Shown piece by piece: positions 8,342 through 16,666 of a stretch of DNA of 64,000 nucleotides (its first letter is position 1; the number at the start of each line of letters is the position of its first letter). Source of the stretch: Dokdonia sp. Dokd-P16 (GTDB taxonomy: Bacteria > Bacteroidota > Bacteroidia > Flavobacteriales > Flavobacteriaceae); the NCBI RefSeq assembly GCF_003095655.1, contig NZ_CP029151.1, positions 1,053,001 to 1,117,000 on the forward strand, written 5' to 3'. A program made the translations under genes and the position numbers. The notes under the pieces were generated by a model. It was not told where the DNA came from. It ran no database searches and was given only the letters and a program-made list of their open reading frames with translations.

Positions 8342-8713
8342 ATGGCACTATCCACTTCTGAAGAACAGCTTATGCAAATGCTCTGGAACCAGGAAAAGGC
8401 TTTTATGAAAGATCTCATAGAGGCATATCCAGACCCAAAGCCAGCGACCACAACAATCGCAACGCTACTTAAGCGTATGCAAGACAAGAAGTTTGTAGAT
8501 TATAAACAGTACGGCCGTTCTAGGGAATACTTTCCTCTTGTAAAGAAGACAGATTACTTCTCAAAACACGTAAATGGGCTGATTAAAAATTTCTTTAATG
8601 ATAGCGCTGGGCAGTTTGCTTCATTCTTTACCCGTGAGACAGATCTCTCACAGCAAGAACTAGAGGAGTTAAAACAAATCATAGATAACCAACTTAAAGC
8701 CAAAAAGAAATGA
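8342..8713 (+). CDS. BlaI/MecI-family transcriptional repressor
   Basis: A 123-residue winged-helix protein. The N-terminal half (SEEQLMQMLWNQEKAFMKDL, then TTIATLLKRMQDKKFVDY) is the BlaI/MecI DNA-binding domain, and the C-terminal half (AGQFASFFTRETDLSQQELEEL) is the dimerisation helix region. The start lies directly behind three operator dyads. The stop overlaps the M56 gene by 4 bp. In this family the partner membrane metallopeptidase triggers repressor cleavage. No beta-lactamase gene is nearby, so the stimulus is unlikely to be classical beta-lactam induction. Confidence 0.93.
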   Translation: MALSTSEEQLMQMLWNQEKAFMKDLIEAYPDPKPATTTIATLLKRMQDKKFVDYKQYGRSREYFPLVKKTDYFSKHVNGLIKNFFNDSAGQFASFFTRETDLSQQELEELKQIIDNQLKAKKK

Positions 8714-10863
8714 TACTCATCTATCTCTTAAAAAGCGCTTTATGCTTGGGCATCTTGTTTGGGTTTTATAAGCTAGCGCTAGAAGGAAAAGCGATGCACC
8801 ACTTTAAAAGGTTTTTCCTCCTATCAAGTCTTGTATTTTCATTTACCATACCGCTTATCACCTTTACATACCAAGCAGCAAAAGCATCACAGATTACTCC
8901 AATATTTCAAGAATATGTTGAGACAGTTTCTGCTCCCGTTCAGGCTCCTCAAGTTACTGGTGTAGATTACACAAGCACTGTTATCTGGGGAATATACCTT
9001 CTAGGGGTATTCATTTTTGGAACTCGTTTTATTGTAAATCTTGTGCGCTTAAAGAGAAAGATACATCAGGCAGAGCTTCACCCATCATCACACTTTACGC
9101 TTGCTTTACTCGAGCAAGTGATGGCACCACACTCTTTTCTTAAGTGGGTTTTTGTAAACAGACAATCATACATACATAAGGAAATAGCTCCAGAAGTACT
9201 TGCTCACGAGGCAACTCACGTGCGCCAAAAGCACTCCTTAGATATTATTGCCATAGAATTTATACAGGTTATTTTCTGGTTTAATCCGCTGGTGTGGCTT
9301 TATAAAAGTTCTATAAAATTAAATCACGAATTTCTAGCAGATCAAGGTGCCATAGCTACTGATAGTAATATTGCTATATATCAAAATATACTCTTAAGTT
9401 ATGCAAGCAGTGCTCATCACACTGCGCTCGAGAGTCCTTTTAATTATTCATTAACAAAAAAACGAATCATTATGTTATCACAATCATTTAGTCGCAAAAA
9501 GGTAGTGCTGCGCGCATTGCTACTCATTCCTGTAGTTGCAATTTGCCTACTATTCTTTAATCAAGGAATCATTGCTCAAGAAGCACCTAAAAATCAAAAA
9601 ACACCTCAAACTTCAACCTACACCTCACAATTCATAGATGGAGCAGAACGCAATGGAAGAAATGCACTCGTTATTGAAGTGAAAAATGACAGTATTTATG
9701 TAAATGGACAATATAGTCCGCTTGATACTTTTCGCGAAAGCATAAATAACATCACCGCACAGTGGACAAAAGAAGAATTCGCAGCGCCTGTGAGATCTAT
9801 GATTTTCGAGGGCAATACAGAAGCTTTCATCAATAAAGCAGAAGCTGTTTTTAGACAAACACAACTGTATAAAGCAAATAACAACTTACAACTTATCCCA
9901 CCACCGCCACCAGCACCTAGAGGAGAGCTTCCTCCGCCACCACCACCGCCATCTCCAGAAGAACATTTACTTAAAATGAACAAACTGGGCAGCCTTTTTA
10001 TCTATGACGGCAAGGAAGTGACTTATGAAGAAGCTATACGCCTTGCAAAAAGTGGTGTAACAGAAATTAAAACACCGTATCCATACAGCAATCCACCCAA
10101 AACTTTTATAGGAAGTACAGAGCCAATTAAACCTAAAGTAGGTAAAAAAGTAGGTGCCACCCACTCAAGCCAAAAAGGGCGGGAATACGTTTTTAAAGAT
10201 CCTAATACGTACCAGACTATTTATCAAGAAGTCATAGATCCAGCTAGCAGTGTATCGCAAGAGTCGTACCCTAAGAGTGTTGGTTTTACAGTAAGTACAA
10301 TAGACGAGGTATCAGAAAAAATACAATTTACCGAGACAGCAGATAAAGAACTCGCTTCATTTTTAGAAGAAAATAATATTGACAATAAGGATGTTACTCA
10401 TATTAGTACTAGTTACAGCAAACCAAACAAATCAACACGCGTAATGCAACGAACTAGTCACATTAAAACTAAAGTAGTTGGAGAACAAGACGCTATTTCA
10501 ACTCAAAAAAGCAACCATTTCGAAGTGAATGCAAGTTATGATGAAAATGGTTCTTTATCAAAAAACATCGAAGAGCACGCCCTAAATGGCGGTACTTTTG
10601 AGTTTAAAGGGAAAGAAATTACTAAAGAGCAAGCATTACAAAAGATAAAAGAAAAAAACACTTCTACTCAGACATCATCACTTCATAACAAAATGATTAT
10701 AATCAAAGATTTTTTTACTAGTAATGCAAATTATTACTTGAATGATAAACTACTATCTGAAGATGAATTCAACCAATTAGATGCTAGTTATAAATCAGTA
10801 CTTATATCAAGAGGTTCCGAAAAGAAGAAACCGTCTTTCAAATTTGTGAAAATCAAAGAATAA
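8710..10863 (+). CDS. M56 (BlaR1-type) membrane metallopeptidase with long Pro-rich C-terminal tail
   Basis: Membrane-bound sensor protease paired with the BlaI-type repressor. Four N-terminal membrane segments surround the zinc motif HEATH (in VLAHEATHVRQKHSLD), and downstream HEFLADQGA supplies the third ligand region. A further membrane helix (LLLIPVVAICLLFF, about residue 275) leads to a periplasmic part of about 430 residues. That part holds two polyproline runs and short repeats of the form GKE(V/I)T-x-E(E/Q)A (YDGKEVTYEEAI, FKGKEITKEQAL). It has no penicillin-binding domain and no obvious TonB module, so the ligand is unknown. The palindrome at 9729 encodes TFRES in the tail. The 717-residue length exceeds the second M56 protein in this window. 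Confidence 0.88.
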   Translation: MILIYLLKSALCLGILFGFYKLALEGKAMHHFKRFFLLSSLVFSFTIPLITFTYQAAKASQITPIFQEYVETVSAPVQAPQVTGVDYTSTVIWGIYLLGVFIFGTRFIVNLVRLKRKIHQAELHPSSHFTLALLEQVMAPHSFLKWVFVNRQSYIHKEIAPEVLAHEATHVRQKHSLDIIAIEFIQVIFWFNPLVWLYKSSIKLNHEFLADQGAIATDSNIAIYQNILLSYASSAHHTALESPFNYSLTKKRIIMLSQSFSRKKVVLRALLLIPVVAICLLFFNQGIIAQEAPKNQKTPQTSTYTSQFIDGAERNGRNALVIEVKNDSIYVNGQYSPLDTFRESINNITAQWTKEEFAAPVRSMIFEGNTEAFINKAEAVFRQTQLYKANNNLQLIPPPPPAPRGELPPPPPPPSPEEHLLKMNKLGSLFIYDGKEVTYEEAIRLAKSGVTEIKTPYPYSNPPKTFIGSTEPIKPKVGKKVGATHSSQKGREYVFKDPNTYQTIYQEVIDPASSVSQESYPKSVGFTVSTIDEVSEKIQFTETADKELASFLEENNIDNKDVTHISTSYSKPNKSTRVMQRTSHIKTKVVGEQDAISTQKSNHFEVNASYDENGSLSKNIEEHALNGGTFEFKGKEITKEQALQKIKEKNTSTQTSSLHNKMIIIKDFFTSNANYYLNDKLLSEDEFNQLDASYKSVLISRGSEKKKPSFKFVKIKE
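9729..9743. repeat. Iterated palindrome copy 5 (in first M56 gene)
   Basis: TTTTCGCGAAAGCAT. Reads TFRESIN in the periplasmic tail. Confidence 0.75.
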
Positions 10864-10935
10864 TTACAAGCTATACTTCACACAGCTTATTTCTTAAAAC
10901 AAAGCCAATAGCAAAGCCATTCATATAGATATATG

Positions 10936-10943
10936 TAGCTTTG
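10936..10943 (+). promoter_or_regulatory. Candidate -7 box (TAGCTTTG) at the mechanosensitive channel gene
   Basis: TAGCTTTG matches TAnnTTTG and ends 5 bp before the ATG at 10949. Transcription would start at or next to the start codon, implying a leaderless mRNA. No -33 TTG was found at normal spacing. Confidence 0.4.
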
Positions 10944-10948
10944 CGGCA

Positions 10949-12226
10949 ATGGATTATAAAAAGGAATTAAGCTGTTTTTTTTACGACTACTTCGTAGTCT
11001 GGGGAATATCTGATGATGTTGCTAAATATCTGAATGCTCTCGTTTTAGGTGTTCTCCTTGTTATTTTAGTTTTATTGGTTGACAGGCTTTTTCGCAAGGT
11101 ATTGAGGACCATCGCTTACCGCTTTTCAAAAGGGTCAAAAACTAATTTTGATGATCTTCTTATTGAAAATAGAGTTCCTCGCAGGTTAGCTCATATTTTA
11201 CCGCTCTATCTCATGTTAGGCTTTATGCCTATCGTTTTAGGCGACTTTCCAGAGATCCAACGTTTATTTTCTATACTACTTACCCTCGTAGGTATTATAC
11301 TTGCCTTGCGTATTATACGTGCGTTTCTGCATACTTTACGAGATTATTTTAAAACCGTTCCCGGTCTTAGGGATAAGCCTATAGATAGTTACATTCAAGT
11401 CTTCATGATTATCGCATGGATTCTTATGATTTTCTATGCCATAAGTTTACTTACAGATGTTTCTATAGGTGCTGCCTTAGGAACTTTTGGAGCGGCATCT
11501 GCTATTATTCTCCTTATTTTTAAGGATACCATTCTTGGTTTTGTAGCTAGTATTCAGGTTGCCATTAATGATATGGTGCGCATAGGTGACTGGATTACTT
11601 TTGAAAAATTTGGCGCAGATGGTGATGTGATTGAAATCAATCTTTCTACTGTAAAAGTGCAAAACTTTGACATGACCATTACTACAATTCCTACCTACTC
11701 TCTGATTTCAGATTCTTTTAAGAACTGGAGAGGGATGACAGATAGCCCTGGACGTCGTATCAAAAGGTCGTTATTAATCAAACAGGATAGTATCAAATTT
11801 TTATCTAACGATGATATAGAGAGACTCAAAAAGATTGGCCTCGTATCTAGTTACTTGATTAATATGCAAGGCAAACTAGACAGACTCAATGCAGATGATG
11901 ATATTGATCGCTCTTTACAAATAAACGGTGTAAACCTTACTAATATAGGGCTCTTCCGTAAGTACATGGAAACTTATATCCAAAATCACAGCGCTATTAA
12001 CAAGGAGATGCTTCTTATGTGTCGCCAACTTGCACCTACCGCTCAGGGTGTTCCTCTTGAGGTGTACTGTTTTAGCAAAGATAAAAAGTGGGAAAATTAT
12101 GAGTACATCATGGCAGATCTCTTTGATCATTTCCTAGCTGCCGTATCTTACTTTGATTTGGAATTATTTGAATACCCAAGTGGTGACAATTCTCCAAAAT
12201 TTATTGACTCTTCAGATTTTGAGTAG
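10949..12226 (+). CDS. MscS-family mechanosensitive channel (YbdG-like)
   Basis: A 425-residue inner-membrane protein with about five membrane helices and then a cytoplasmic MscS beta/alpha domain. The pore helix region GAALGTFGAASAIILLIFKDTILGF has the Gly/Ala-rich pattern of MscS TM3. It is followed by VAINDMVRIGDWITFEKFGADG, the MscS beta-domain start. The large insertion before the C-terminal part and the end QLAPTAQGVPLEVYCF resemble the miniconductance YbdG/MscM branch. It would release solutes on hypo-osmotic shock. It appears to be a single-gene unit, with a palindrome copy 1 bp after the stop. Confidence 0.88.
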   Translation: MDYKKELSCFFYDYFVVWGISDDVAKYLNALVLGVLLVILVLLVDRLFRKVLRTIAYRFSKGSKTNFDDLLIENRVPRRLAHILPLYLMLGFMPIVLGDFPEIQRLFSILLTLVGIILALRIIRAFLHTLRDYFKTVPGLRDKPIDSYIQVFMIIAWILMIFYAISLLTDVSIGAALGTFGAASAIILLIFKDTILGFVASIQVAINDMVRIGDWITFEKFGADGDVIEINLSTVKVQNFDMTITTIPTYSLISDSFKNWRGMTDSPGRRIKRSLLIKQDSIKFLSNDDIERLKKIGLVSSYLINMQGKLDRLNADDDIDRSLQINGVNLTNIGLFRKYMETYIQNHSAINKEMLLMCRQLAPTAQGVPLEVYCFSKDKKWENYEYIMADLFDHFLAAVSYFDLELFEYPSGDNSPKFIDSSDFE

Positions 12227-12227
12227 G

Positions 12228-12247
12228 TACGCTTTCGCGAAAGCGTA
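12228..12247. repeat. Iterated palindrome copy 6 (after MscS-like stop)
   Basis: TACGCTTTCGCGAAAGCGTA, perfect over 20 bp, 1 bp after the TAG stop and followed by AAAA. Confidence 0.9.
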
Positions 12248-12280
12248 AAAGAATTAAACTGCAACATTTTACAATTTATA

Positions 12281-12303
12281 CAGTCTCTATATCATAGAGA
12301 CTG
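12281..12303. other. Hairpin in the gap before the DUF4407 gene
   Basis: CAGTCTCTAT and ATAGAGACTG form a perfect 10-bp stem with a 3-nt ATC loop. No T-run follows on either strand, so it is not a typical terminator. It could be an RNA structure in the leader of the DUF4407 gene or a processing site. Confidence 0.4.
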
Positions 12304-12437
12304 GCAACCGCGTGCGCTACCCTAAAAATTAACACATACGAAAAGTTGCCAAAGCATCGTTCTATACACCACACACATCATCAATCATCTTGCTGGACCT
12401 CAATCACCCAGCGACTACTAAATAAACGAACCGTACT

Positions 12438-13541
12438 ATGATTCAATCTTTCTTTATCCTCTGCTCTGGAGCAGATCGTGACGTGCTAGATACCTGCTCT
12501 CGTGGAGAAAAAAATAAATATGCAGGTATAGGTGCTACTGTATTTTTTACAGCAGTACTTGCAACCATCGCAGCAACCTATGCGCTTTTTACCGTTTTTG
12601 ATAATGTGTATAGAGCCATACTTTTTGGCTTATTGTGGGGACTAGTTATTTTTAATCTTGATCGGTTTATTGTCTCCACACTTAAGAAACGCGACCAGTG
12701 GTGGAAAGAATTTGGGATGTCAATACCTAGACTTATTCTTGCGGTCATTATCGCTGTAGTAATCTCAAAACCACTGGAACTTAAAATCTTTGAAAAAGAA
12801 ATAGACCGCGTGATGCTCAGTCAAAAAAATGAGTTTACCGTTCAAAATCAAGGAGAGATACTCGCGCAGTACACCCCAGAAATCAATAAACTGGATGACC
12901 AAATAGCTGCCGCAAAACAAGAAATCGCTACCAAAGAGACAGAAGTAAATAACCTATATGAAATCTACATAGACGAGGCAGAAGGCACTGCTGGGACAGA
13001 ACTTCTAGGCAAAGGACCCGTATATCAAGAAAAACGTGATAAACACGACGCTGCGCTTGCGGAGCTCGCTCTTCTTAAAACCACTAATGCAGAAAAAATA
13101 GCTCAAGCCGAAGTGCAAAAAATACAACTGCGCGATGAGTTCAACACTGCTGTAAGCACTAGTCAACCTATCATTAATAACTTTGACGGACTAATGGCCC
13201 GCATAGACGCGATGAAAGAATTACCGTGGTTACCCTCGCTATTTATTTTCTTACTCTTTCTTGCGATAGAGACAGCTCCCATATTTTCTAAGCTCATCTC
13301 GCCTATGGGTGAGTATGATATAAAGCTTGCAGACCACGAGCTTACCATAAAAGAATGGAGCGCACAAAAAGCCTTACAACGTAAGATACTTACAGAGACA
13401 GATCACATTGTAAATGATCGCGTGTATACAGACATCGCTCAAGATGAAGAGCTATACAACTACAAGAAAAAAATGGCTAAAGAAATTATGAAACGCCAGC
13501 AGGATGCCTTTTACAGGCGGCAAACTAAAATTTTGGGATAA
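12438..13541 (+). CDS. DUF4407 membrane/coiled-coil protein
   Basis: A 367-residue protein matching the DUF4407 pattern. The start has FFILCSGADRDVLDTCS, then two closely spaced membrane helices (about 30-85) ending in LVIFNLDRFIVSTLKK, and a third near 105-120. A charged coiled-coil region of about 130 residues (130-255) follows, then a last membrane helix (WLPSLFIFLLFLAIETAPIF, about 260-280) and a basic, helical tail. The molecular function of DUF4407 is not known. It stands alone between the channel gene and the convergent dinB. Confidence 0.85.
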   Translation: MIQSFFILCSGADRDVLDTCSRGEKNKYAGIGATVFFTAVLATIAATYALFTVFDNVYRAILFGLLWGLVIFNLDRFIVSTLKKRDQWWKEFGMSIPRLILAVIIAVVISKPLELKIFEKEIDRVMLSQKNEFTVQNQGEILAQYTPEINKLDDQIAAAKQEIATKETEVNNLYEIYIDEAEGTAGTELLGKGPVYQEKRDKHDAALAELALLKTTNAEKIAQAEVQKIQLRDEFNTAVSTSQPIINNFDGLMARIDAMKELPWLPSLFIFLLFLAIETAPIFSKLISPMGEYDIKLADHELTIKEWSAQKALQRKILTETDHIVNDRVYTDIAQDEELYNYKKKMAKEIMKRQQDAFYRRQTKILG

Positions 13542-13548
13542 TAAATTT

Positions 13549-13583
13549 GATTCTTCTTCCTAAGATGAATTTTAGGTAGAATC
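13549..13583. terminator. Weak hairpin between convergent DUF4407 and dinB genes
   Basis: GATTCT/AGAATC and CCTAA/TTAGG pair with an internal loop between the two convergent stop codons. Only a short T-run follows. It may act as a weak bidirectional terminator. Confidence 0.35.
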
Positions 13584-13600
13584 TTTAGAAATGTGAGTGG

Positions 13601-14713
13601 CTAAAAGGTAAAGCGCATCTGTACATCGATCTCTTCTTCTTTTACAGCCTTTTCTGCATCCTTCTTTTTACGGTCTTCGGTATTGAGATTAGACAGTGAG
13701 ATTCCTAAAAGGCGCACGCTATTTTTCATTTTCTCTTGATAAAGCAAATCCTTTGCAGTTTCTAAAATAATTTCCTTTGACCGCACATAGAGCTCTAGTG
13801 TTTTAGACCGAGTTTGTAATGTAAAGTCTGAGTACTTTATTTTTAGGGTAATAGTCTTCCCTGCGACTTGACTTTTAGCGAGACGCTTCTCTACCTCTTC
13901 TGCAATAAGATCTAATTTTTCGAGCATAAAAATCTCCGAAGTGATGTTTTCAGAAAAGGTACGCTCGGCGGCTAGTGACTTTCTAATACGGTTAGGTCTC
14001 ACCTCACTATACTGGATTCCACGCACGATATCGTAATAATAAGCACCACTCTTCCCGAAGTTTTCAGAGAGATATTCCTTAGATTTCATCTTCATATCCA
14101 TGCCTGTAAAGATGCCATGTAAGTACATCTTCTCGGCAGTCTTCTTACCTATACCGTAAAATTTTCTAATATCTAATTTCTCAAGAAACTCAATAACTTC
14201 CTCTGGCGGGATTGTCTTTTGGCCGTTAGGCTTATTAATATCGCTGGCAACCTTGGCAATAAACTTATTGATGCTTATTCCAGCACTCGCATCTAGTCCT
14301 GTTTTTTCTTTAATGCGTTGTCGTATCCACGAGGCAATAACAGTTGCGCTAGGCATTCCTATTTTATTTTCGGTAACATCTAGGTAGGCTTCATCAAGAG
14401 ATAGTGGCTCTACAAGATCAGTAAACTCATAAAAAACCTCTCGTATCTGTGCCGAAATTTCTTTGTACCTGTCAAAATTGGTCTTCACAAAGATGAGCTC
14501 GGGACACAGTTTTCGCGCAAGCGCACCCGCCATAGCAGACCGCACGCCATACTTACGAGCCTCATAACTCGCTGCACTCACCACGCCACGCTCTCCACCG
14601 CCACCTACAGCAATAGCTTTACCTCGTAAATCCGGGTTATCCAGCTGCTCTACAGATGCATAAAATGCATCCATATCTACGTGAATTATCTTTTTTATAG
14701 GCAGCTCAGACAT
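13601..14713 (-). CDS. dinB: DNA polymerase IV (Y-family translesion polymerase)
   Basis: Error-prone translesion DNA polymerase. Catalytic motifs are intact: HVDMDAFYASVEQ (first metal Asp), then VSAASYEARKYGVRSAM, and SLDEAYLDVT (second and third acidic residues). The helix-hairpin-helix region (RKFYGIGKKTAEKMYLHGI) and the little-finger domain (AERTFSENITSEIFM and beyond) follow. The C-terminal tail VDVQMRFTF-like end (IDVQMRFTF) resembles a beta-clamp-binding end. I start at the ATG at 14713 (MSELPIKKIIHVDMD); an ATG three codons upstream is possible. No LexA box was identified. Confidence 0.95.
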   Translation of the reverse strand: MSELPIKKIIHVDMDAFYASVEQLDNPDLRGKAIAVGGGGERGVVSAASYEARKYGVRSAMAGALARKLCPELIFVKTNFDRYKEISAQIREVFYEFTDLVEPLSLDEAYLDVTENKIGMPSATVIASWIRQRIKEKTGLDASAGISINKFIAKVASDINKPNGQKTIPPEEVIEFLEKLDIRKFYGIGKKTAEKMYLHGIFTGMDMKMKSKEYLSENFGKSGAYYYDIVRGIQYSEVRPNRIRKSLAAERTFSENITSEIFMLEKLDLIAEEVEKRLAKSQVAGKTITLKIKYSDFTLQTRSKTLELYVRSKEIILETAKDLLYQEKMKNSVRLLGISLSNLNTEDRKKKDAEKAVKEEEIDVQMRFTF

Positions 14714-14759
14714 TGTATGCAAGTTACAAAGTACTCAGAAGGTTTTGTACTATAAATCG

Positions 14760-14767
14760 TAACTTTG
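14760..14767 (+). promoter_or_regulatory. Candidate -7 box (TAACTTTG) at the SDR gene
   Basis: TAACTTTG matches TAnnTTTG and ends 3 bp before the ATG at 14771, implying a leaderless transcript. The TTG further upstream is at the wrong spacing (12 bp). Confidence 0.4.
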
Positions 14768-14770
14768 AGT

Positions 14771-15439
14771 ATGTCTAAAACAGCAATCATACTCGGCGCC
14801 ACAGGTCTTACTGGCGAACTTTTAACAGAGTTACTCATAAAAGACCCAGCATTTTCTAATGTAAAAATCTTTACAAGGCGGCCTACCCCTTTTACACACG
14901 AAAAGGTAGAAGAGATTATCTGTGACTTGCTAGATACAAATACCTTCAAGAAGCAATTTACAGGCGATGTCGTTTATTGTTGCATAGGCACCACAAAAGC
15001 TCAAACGCCAGATAGAGATAAGTATCGCGCTATAGACTACGGCATTCCTATTCACACTGCCGAGCTAGCAAAACAAAATGGGATAGCAAGTTATATGGTT
15101 ATTTCTTCGGCGGGAACTTCCGCTAAGAGTCCGTTTTTCTATGTGCGCACAAAAGGTGAAATGGAGCGCGACTTGAGTAAGGTAGGAATTGAGAACACCT
15201 ACATTCTTAAACCTGCTTTTATAAACGGCCGCCCAGATGACGCCCGAAAAGGCGAGAAAGCGCTCAAAATGATGATGGCCGTTATGGACTTCTTTATGGT
15301 AGGACCTCTCAAAAAGTGGAAGTCTACACAAGCAAAAGATATTGCTAGAGCAATGGCACAACTTGCAAAACAAACAGTAACCCACACAAACATCACAAAT
15401 ATTGAGATTAAAGAACTAAGCAGTGCCTATAGAGTTTAA
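14771..15439 (+). CDS. NAD(P)-binding Rossmann protein (atypical SDR, HTATIP2/NmrA-like)
   Basis: A 222-residue cytoplasmic protein with an N-terminal dinucleotide-binding motif (ILGATGLTGELLTELL) and a beta-alpha Rossmann pattern (VVYCCIGTTKA, MVISSAGTSAKSPFFYVRTKGEMERDL). The YxxxK-like segment YVRTKGE fits the atypical SDR group that includes HTATIP2/TIP30-like proteins. The late segment TYILKPAFINGRP matches the usual ILRP position. I chose the ATG at 14771; a TTG two codons upstream is also in frame. The stop overlaps the next gene's GTG start, suggesting an operon with the two VOC genes. The substrate is unknown. Confidence 0.85.
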   Translation: MSKTAIILGATGLTGELLTELLIKDPAFSNVKIFTRRPTPFTHEKVEEIICDLLDTNTFKKQFTGDVVYCCIGTTKAQTPDRDKYRAIDYGIPIHTAELAKQNGIASYMVISSAGTSAKSPFFYVRTKGEMERDLSKVGIENTYILKPAFINGRPDDARKGEKALKMMMAVMDFFMVGPLKKWKSTQAKDIARAMAQLAKQTVTHTNITNIEIKELSSAYRV

Positions 15440-15791
15440 TCATATCACAATTCCGTCTCGAGACCTTGAAGCTGCAATTGCGTTTTATACAGGCATTGGT
15501 ATGGAACTTATTGAACACGAGCCTCAGCATCACGCACATTTTGAAAACAAGGAACACGAAGTCATTTTTACAGCTTATTTTAATCCCAAGCTTCCAGTAC
15601 AACCCGTAACCGTTTACTTTGAAACAGACAGTATTGAGAGGTTTGAATTACGCTTTCGCGAAAGCGTACTCATCCCCACCATATACAGAGACTGGGGTGG
15701 CAAGGACTTAACACTACGAGATCCCGATGGGAATAATGTGGTGCTTTACCAAAAGGATACACCTACCACCGTAACTCCTTGGCAAAAATAA
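15423..15791 (+). CDS. VOC-family protein (glyoxalase/dioxygenase fold), first of two
   Basis: A 122-residue protein with the vicinal-oxygen-chelate pattern: FNHITIPSRDLEAAIAFYTGIGMELIE at the start and LTLRDPDGNNVVLYQ at the end, supplying the usual His and acidic metal positions. It starts with GTG at 15423, inside the previous gene's last codons; the next ATG would remove the first beta strand, so the GTG is favoured. The palindrome at 15649 encodes RFRESV in the middle. The adjacent VOC gene has the same layout, consistent with tandem duplication. The reaction is unknown. Confidence 0.88.
   Translation: MPIEFNHITIPSRDLEAAIAFYTGIGMELIEHEPQHHAHFENKEHEVIFTAYFNPKLPVQPVTVYFETDSIERFELRFRESVLIPTIYRDWGGKDLTLRDPDGNNVVLYQKDTPTTVTPWQK
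15649..15668. repeat. Iterated palindrome copy 7 (in VOC gene)
   Basis: TACGCTTTCGCGAAAGCGTA, perfect over 20 bp. Reads LRFRESVL. Confidence 0.9.
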
Positions 15792-15796
15792 ACGCT

Positions 15797-16174
15797 ATGA
15801 ACCTCAACCAAATCACCGTACCGTCACTAGATCTTGTAACTTCCATTGCTTTTTATGAGCAACTGGGAATGCGCCTTATTGTAAAAGCCTTGCCACATTA
15901 TGCACGTTTTGAATGCCCCGAAGGAGATGCTACATTTTCTATACATATTGTAGATGAGCTACCTACAGGTGCTGGGGTAACGGTATATTTTGAAACAGAG
16001 CGTTTAGATCAAGAAGTGGCACGATTACAAGGGGAGAATGTTACTTTTGACCTATTGCCCACAGACCAGTCGTGGTTGTGGCGAGAGGCAAGACTTAAGG
16101 ATCCAGATGGGAATCAAATTATTCTTTACTACGCTGGTGATAATCGCAAAAACCCGCCGTGGCGCGTTAACTAA
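15797..16174 (+). CDS. VOC-family protein (glyoxalase/dioxygenase fold), second of two
   Basis: A 125-residue VOC protein, starting MNLNQITVPSLDLVTSIAFYEQLGMRLIV and ending LKDPDGNQIILYYAGDNR. It aligns along its length with the upstream neighbour (ITVPS-DL, AIFY/AFYE, DPDGN), but has Gln where the neighbour has the first His (NQITVP versus NHITIP). If that His binds metal, this copy may be metal-free or altered. The ATG at 15797 is preferred to an in-frame TTG at 15779. It lies 5 bp after the previous stop, so it is part of the same operon. Confidence 0.87.
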   Translation: MNLNQITVPSLDLVTSIAFYEQLGMRLIVKALPHYARFECPEGDATFSIHIVDELPTGAGVTVYFETERLDQEVARLQGENVTFDLLPTDQSWLWREARLKDPDGNQIILYYAGDNRKNPPWRVN

Positions 16175-16197
16175 AGGCTAGATATAACAGCAACATT

Positions 16198-16665
16198 ATG
16201 TTAGAAATAGAACGAAAATTCCTAGTAACCTCAGCAGCTTTTAAAGAAGTTGCTCAAAAGGCAACTCGCATTACTCAAGGATATCTAAGTACAGATCCTG
16301 AGCGAACTGTAAGAGTGCGCATTAAAGGCGAGAAAGGCTTTCTTACCATTAAAGGAAAATCAAACGATAGCGGTACTACGCGTGTAGAAGTAGAAGAAGA
16401 AATCGCAGTAGACAAGGCGCAAATGCTTCTATCACTATGTCTTCCCGGAGTTATAGATAAAACACGTTACGAGTATACCGTAGGTAATCACACCTGGGAA
16501 ATAGATGAATTTTATGGAGAAAACGAAGGACTCACCGTTGCCGAAATCGAACTTAACTCTGAAAAAGAAGATTTTACAACACCAGAATGGATAGGTCAAG
16601 AAGTGACTGGAGATAACAAGTATTATAACTCGCAGCTATCTAAGAATCCTTTTAAGGATTGGTAA
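16198..16665 (+). CDS. CYTH-domain protein (triphosphate tunnel metalloenzyme family)
   Basis: A 155-residue single-domain CYTH protein. The signature EIERK (ExExK) at residues 3-7 in MLEIERKFLV is intact. The alternating basic/acidic strands follow (TVRVRIKGEKGFLTIKGK, RVEVEEEI, KTRYEYTVGNHTWEIDEFYGENEGLTVAEIEL), as in bacterial short triphosphatases (YgiF/NeuTTM type). It probably hydrolyses inorganic tripolyphosphate or a nucleoside triphosphate with Mg2+ or Mn2+. Gaps of 23 bp before and 1 bp after suggest co-transcription with neighbours. Confidence 0.9.
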   Translation: MLEIERKFLVTSAAFKEVAQKATRITQGYLSTDPERTVRVRIKGEKGFLTIKGKSNDSGTTRVEVEEEIAVDKAQMLLSLCLPGVIDKTRYEYTVGNHTWEIDEFYGENEGLTVAEIELNSEKEDFTTPEWIGQEVTGDNKYYNSQLSKNPFKDW

Positions 16666-16666
16666 T

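Noticed and set aside
9696-9983. Minus-strand ORF with a Gly-rich run opposite the first M56 gene
   Set aside because: The glycine run is the complement of the proline codons of the real gene.
8342-10863. Beta-lactam resistance operon
   Set aside because: BlaI and M56 proteins are present, but there is no beta-lactamase or PBP2a, and the M56 tail lacks a penicillin-binding domain.
12281-12303. Terminator of the MscS-like gene
   Set aside because: The stem is perfect but no T-run follows on the plus strand, so it is listed only as a hairpin.
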